Of a stretch of 64,000 nt of DNA, positions 60,898 to 64,000 are shown piece by piece. The stretch comes from Niabella pedocola. GTDB lineage: Bacteria > Bacteroidota > Bacteroidia > Chitinophagales > Chitinophagaceae. Under the pieces are notes generated by a model, which had not been told where the DNA came from, ran no database searches, and saw nothing but the letters and a program-made list of their open reading frames with translations. The translations under genes and the position numbers were made by a program. Location: positions 1 to 64,000 of the forward strand of contig NZ_JAJNEC010000001.1 in NCBI RefSeq assembly GCF_021044425.1, read 5' to 3'. Position 1 is the first letter of the stretch, and every line of letters starts with the position of its first letter.

Positions 60898-61872
60898 ATG
60901 CGTAAACCTTTATACTGGTGCCTGTTTGTGGCAGCCGTATTCCTGATCGCCTGTGGCGGAAAAAAGAAAAAGAAGATGACCGGCGATGAGGCGGTGAACA
61001 TAGAGGAATTTATGGATGCGTACCCAACGCTTTCGCTTCCGTTTGTATATGGAGACACGTCATTTCCCACGCGGGAAAACGATTCCCTGCGGATTGCGCC
61101 GGAAGTCCTGCACCAGTTTATACCGGATTCTATTACGCTTAAGATTTTTGGTAACCGGGCACATCCAGCCTATTACCCGGTAGGAGCGGTACAGGCGGGA
61201 AAAGGAACCTTTTACCTGCTAACGAGGGGCATCGACCGCGACCGGAAGGTGCTGCTGATTACTGCGCATAATGAGAAAAAGCAGTTCATTGCCGGTATCC
61301 CGGTAATAAAACTAACGCCCAATACCAATGTGTCGATTTCCGTAACGATTGATGCGCGGCTGAATATCAATAAGGACCTGACCCAAAAGTTGCCGAACGA
61401 TATCGAAATCAGCGGGCATGATGTTTTTGTACTGAATGAGGCGGCCAGGAATTTCTCACTGATTATGACGGACAGCCTGGGTGATGGTTTTACAGAACTG
61501 ATCAACCCGATTGATACATTGGCGCGCAAGCAAAAGTATTCCGGCGATTATGGCGATAACAAGATGAACCTGATTTCGATCCGCGATGGGCAGCGGGAAG
61601 GCCGGATGCGTTTTTTCATCCACCTGGAAAAAAATAACAAGGAATGTGTGGGCGAACTGAAAGGGGATGCGGTGTTTGCTTCACCTACTGTTGCCGAATA
61701 CCGGCAGGGAGGAGATCCCTGTGTATTGCGTTTTATTTTTGAAAACGACCGGGTTTCGCTGGAAGAAGTGGAGGGGTGCGGTTCCCGGCTGGGGGCATTG
61801 CAATGCTCTTTTAACGGCGAATATCTGAAGAAAAAGGAAAAGAAGAAAGCCACCGCCCCACGCGGAAAATAA
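60898..61872 (+). CDS. Uncharacterised lipoprotein
   Basis: Protein of 324 residues from ATG 60898, which starts a signal peptide with lipobox Cys18 (FLIACGGKKKKK); an earlier start at 60826 only adds residues upstream of the signal. The body is polar and beta-rich with no family I recognise (GTFYLLTRGIDRDRKVLLITAHNEKKQF, RMRFFIHLEKNNKECVGELKG). The C-terminus is Lys-rich. Divergent from the mntR operon. Confidence 0.8.
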   Translation: MRKPLYWCLFVAAVFLIACGGKKKKKMTGDEAVNIEEFMDAYPTLSLPFVYGDTSFPTRENDSLRIAPEVLHQFIPDSITLKIFGNRAHPAYYPVGAVQAGKGTFYLLTRGIDRDRKVLLITAHNEKKQFIAGIPVIKLTPNTNVSISVTIDARLNINKDLTQKLPNDIEISGHDVFVLNEAARNFSLIMTDSLGDGFTELINPIDTLARKQKYSGDYGDNKMNLISIRDGQREGRMRFFIHLEKNNKECVGELKGDAVFASPTVAEYRQGGDPCVLRFIFENDRVSLEEVEGCGSRLGALQCSFNGEYLKKKEKKKATAPRGK

Positions 61873-61930
61873 GTAAGCATATACAGCGGGGCCGGGCATC
61901 CCCTGCTCAAACGCGGCTGATGCCGGAAGG

Positions 61931-61955
61931 GGCAAACGTCTTGGTTTGCCGTTTT
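61931..61955 (+). terminator. Weak terminator-like hairpin after the lipoprotein gene
   Basis: 7-bp stem GGCAAAC/GTTTGCC (61931-61937 with 61944-61950), 6-nt loop, followed by GTTTTG. Short T run, so weak. Confidence 0.45.
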
Positions 61956-62139
61956 GCACCGGAGGCCCTCTACGCATCCCGGCTATGAAATCTCACTTTA
62001 GTATAATTTAAAACGGGCGATCGGGCTGCTCCGGTTTAAGGCCGTTGCCCTGAAGTTTCAATGAAACGAATGGTGTGTATTCTCTTTTTTTATTCGTATC
62101 TTGTATCCAATAGTTGCTTAAACGATTAAATTATCGCGT

Positions 62140-63609
62140 ATGAAAAAACAAATCTGTTCGCTTATACTGGGGGCACTGGTAGCGTCCCTGGTTTTTTATT
62201 CCTGTTCCCGGCAGCAGGAACCGGCAATGGTGATTCCGGCAAATACCACCGCAAAGCAGGGCACATCTTCTGCAGCTACGCTTGCCGCCCTGGACCTGAT
62301 GAGCGGAAACCCGATATTGCCTCCATTTACAGCAGACCCGGACATCCTGTATGCCAACGGCCGCTATTATATTTATACCACGGCCAATGGCCCTACTGTA
62401 AACGAATTTCATGCTTACTCATCAGCCGATCTGCTGAACTGGGTAGATGATGGCGTGGTATTTAATTTAAACAATGTTAGCTGGTCGCATGCCGATGGCT
62501 GGGCGCCTTGCGTAGTGGCGCGCAACGGGCAGTATTATTTTTATTTTACGGCCAGCAAAAAGATAGGAGTGGCTGTGGGCGCAAGCCCTACCGGCCCTTT
62601 TACGGATATCGGTGCGCCACTGGCGACCGGGCTGGGTACGGATCCGATTGACCCCATGGCCTTTATTGACACAGACGGGCAGGCATACCTGTACTGGGGC
62701 AATACCACGCTGAACATCCAGAAACTGAACAGTGATATGGTGTCGCTCACCGGTACCCGGAGCAATGCCAAGCCCTCCAATTATTTTGAAGCGCCTTATG
62801 TGATCAAACGCAATGGGATCTATTACCTGATGTATTCTGTAAACGACTATCGCAACAACGATTATCATGTAGAATATGCCACTGCCACATCACCCATGGG
62901 GCCCTGGACCGTTAAAGGACGCATTACAGCTCCCAATGGCAATATCCTTGGTCCGGGGCATAATGCGGTGATCACCAGACCGGGCTGCAGCAGTGAATAT
63001 TATTTTGTGTATCATCGCAGAACCAGTACCAATGTGAATGAGCGGCAGGTAGCAATCGACCGGATGTTCTTTGATGCCGCCGGCAATATTATGCCGGTGA
63101 ATATTACTACCTCCGGCGTTATTGGAATTACCGGGTCAGCGCCTTGTACCAGTCCCACTCCCGTTGCCAACGGCATCTATGCCATCCGTTCAAAGGTGAA
63201 CACCAGTTCGGGTCAGGGACTGTACCTCGATATTCCTGCCTGTGGCACCGGTAATGCGGATGTACGTACCTGGACGCGCACCAACTGTAACGGACAACGC
63301 TGGGCACTCACTTACCAGGGGAACGGATTTTACAAGATCATTTCCCAGCAGCCCAATCATAAATCGCTGGACCTGGATGCCTGCAAACTGGCTGTGGGTA
63401 CCAATATACAGGTTTGGGACCAGCTGAATAATGACTGTCAGCTCTGGCGGATTGAAGATGCCGGTGGTGGCTGGTATCGGATTTTAGCAAAAGCCAGCGG
63501 CAACGTAATGGACCTGGCCAATGGCGATCCCACGCCGGGTGCCGACATCCGGTCCTGGTCGTGGAATGGAAGCGATGCGCAGCTCTTCCGGTTTGAAGCG
63601 GCACCCTGA
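62140..63609 (+). CDS. GH43 glycoside hydrolase with ricin-type lectin domain, lipoprotein
   Basis: Protein of 489 residues with lipobox Cys22 (VFYSCSRQQ). GH43 five-bladed propeller (~55-335): catalytic base Asp66 in ADPDILYANGRYY, pKa-modulating Asp171 in IDPMAFIDTDGQAYLYWG, general acid Glu217 in FEAPYVIKRNGIYYL. A C-terminal RICIN/CBM13 domain (~345-489) follows with GLYLDIPACGTGNADVRTW, LDLDACKLAVGTNIQVWDQ and VMDLANGDPTPGADIRSW repeats. Probable arabinofuranosidase, arabinanase or xylosidase tethered to the outer membrane; exact specificity unclear. Confidence 0.94.
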   Translation: MKKQICSLILGALVASLVFYSCSRQQEPAMVIPANTTAKQGTSSAATLAALDLMSGNPILPPFTADPDILYANGRYYIYTTANGPTVNEFHAYSSADLLNWVDDGVVFNLNNVSWSHADGWAPCVVARNGQYYFYFTASKKIGVAVGASPTGPFTDIGAPLATGLGTDPIDPMAFIDTDGQAYLYWGNTTLNIQKLNSDMVSLTGTRSNAKPSNYFEAPYVIKRNGIYYLMYSVNDYRNNDYHVEYATATSPMGPWTVKGRITAPNGNILGPGHNAVITRPGCSSEYYFVYHRRTSTNVNERQVAIDRMFFDAAGNIMPVNITTSGVIGITGSAPCTSPTPVANGIYAIRSKVNTSSGQGLYLDIPACGTGNADVRTWTRTNCNGQRWALTYQGNGFYKIISQQPNHKSLDLDACKLAVGTNIQVWDQLNNDCQLWRIEDAGGGWYRILAKASGNVMDLANGDPTPGADIRSWSWNGSDAQLFRFEAAP

Positions 63610-63615
63610 TGGGAG

Positions 63616-64000
63616 TTAATAATGTGATTGTTTAAACGCCGCCTCCATTTCGTTGGCCTCCGGGATGGTTAGTGCCTGTTGTGCAACCACAATGCGGTAG
63701 GTAAAGGTTTTGGACCGGCCCGGCGGCAATACCAGGTTTAATGAATCGCTTCCGTTGCTGAAAACAGCCCTGCCCAGCGGGTTGAGGGCAAACAGGCCAT
63801 ACCCGCGTGCATGCCAGTACGTAGGGTAGCCGGTATTGGAGGGGTGGTCAAACATCGCAATGGTGATGGGGGCTCCGTCTTTTTTCCCTTTTAGCATTGC
63901 CCAGGTACCCTGGCTGCTCCATACGGCATCGCCGGTTTTTCCATTGGATGCATAATACATACCCGTAGGAATGCCCGGACCCGATGCCGCAACGGTTGTT
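63616..64000 (-). CDS. DUF6807 (PmoA-like) family protein, C-terminal part
   Basis: The frame is open to the right edge of the window, so the start lies beyond 64000; an internal Met at 63960 is not the true start. The visible ~128 residues (SSQGTWAMLKGKKDGAPITIAMFDHPSNTGYPTYWHARGYGLFALNPLG, then PPGRSKTFTYRIVV) match the end of the DUF6807/PmoA-like family, common in Bacteroidetes sugar-utilisation loci, of unknown activity. Convergent with the GH43 gene, 6 bases apart. Confidence 0.85.
   Translation of the reverse strand, partial: TTVAASGPGIPTGMYYASNGKTGDAVWSSQGTWAMLKGKKDGAPITIAMFDHPSNTGYPTYWHARGYGLFALNPLGRAVFSNGSDSLNLVLPPGRSKTFTYRIVVAQQALTIPEANEMEAAFKQSHY

Overview
The window is chromosomal DNA of a Bacteroidota bacterium, most likely family Chitinophagaceae (Niabella/Chitinophaga-like; genus is inference). 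The evidence is a SusC/SusD operon with a Bacteroidetes-type ECF sigma factor and a FecR anti-sigma factor, many families typical of the phylum (DUF2723, DUF4294, DUF4268, DUF4959/5000, DUF4998), lipoprotein signals followed by KK/KD-type residues, almost no Shine-Dalgarno sequences, and promoters of the Bacteroidetes form TTTG-N19-21-TAnnTTTG.

Layout. Position 1 is the 3' tail of a 5S rRNA with its terminator, so an rRNA operon lies just to the left. 541-10273 (minus) is a glycan/nutrient uptake operon: sigma factor, FecR, SusC, SusD and two surface lipoproteins, with a full consensus promoter and an 18-bp palindrome upstream. 11042-14558 holds an orphan lipoprotein, a small membrane protein, a CPBP-family protein with an altered motif, and tRNA-Pro(CGG), whose 3' end and terminator are duplicated 1.3 kb away. 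14671-16340 is a secreted GH51 arabinofuranosidase with its promoter and an inverted repeat. 16557-28854 is a mixed region: DUF2147, an SDR protein, two AraC regulators, a PfpI-like protein, a stand-alone AAA ATPase, YggS, Gfo/Idh plus DUF1080, ahcY divergent from an Lrp regulator, FKBP and a thioesterase.

28991-31668 is a MoxR/ChlI-like ATPase plus VWA pair. 31837-36287 carries DUF2723 and DUF4294 genes. 37249-44813 is a complete histidine operon in the order hisG-D-C-B-H-A-F-I(E). It is preceded by a previously unannotated 16-residue leader peptide containing four His codons, an antiterminator-capable segment and a strong terminator, i.e. a classical attenuator, with a -7 promoter box almost touching the leader start codon.

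44930-52476 holds an exonuclease, a polyprenol-phosphate mannosyltransferase-like enzyme, an esterase, a flavin reductase, a gluconolactonase-like protein, a zinc-ribbon protein and a tail-less SSB separated by a 30-bp perfect palindrome, a META lipoprotein, and a frameshifted gene with an L7/L12-like domain. 52583-58172 holds Hsp20, a metallophosphoesterase, a hydrolase, superoxide dismutase with a 17-bp perfect inverted repeat over its -33 box, tRNA-Arg(ACG), RlmH and a rhomboid protease. 58225-60838 is a DtxR/MntR-type regulator overlapping an Nramp-UspA fusion, with a consensus promoter overlapped by TTTAGA palindromes. The right end has a lipoprotein, a GH43-ricin lipoprotein and the C-terminal part of a DUF6807 (PmoA-like) protein that runs off the window.

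The most rewarding new observations are regulatory: the his attenuator, the operator/promoter overlaps at sod, mntR and the SusCD operon, the ssb-side palindrome, and the duplicated tRNA-Pro tail. I found no CRISPR array, no intact insertion sequence and no clearly novel multi-gene defence system.
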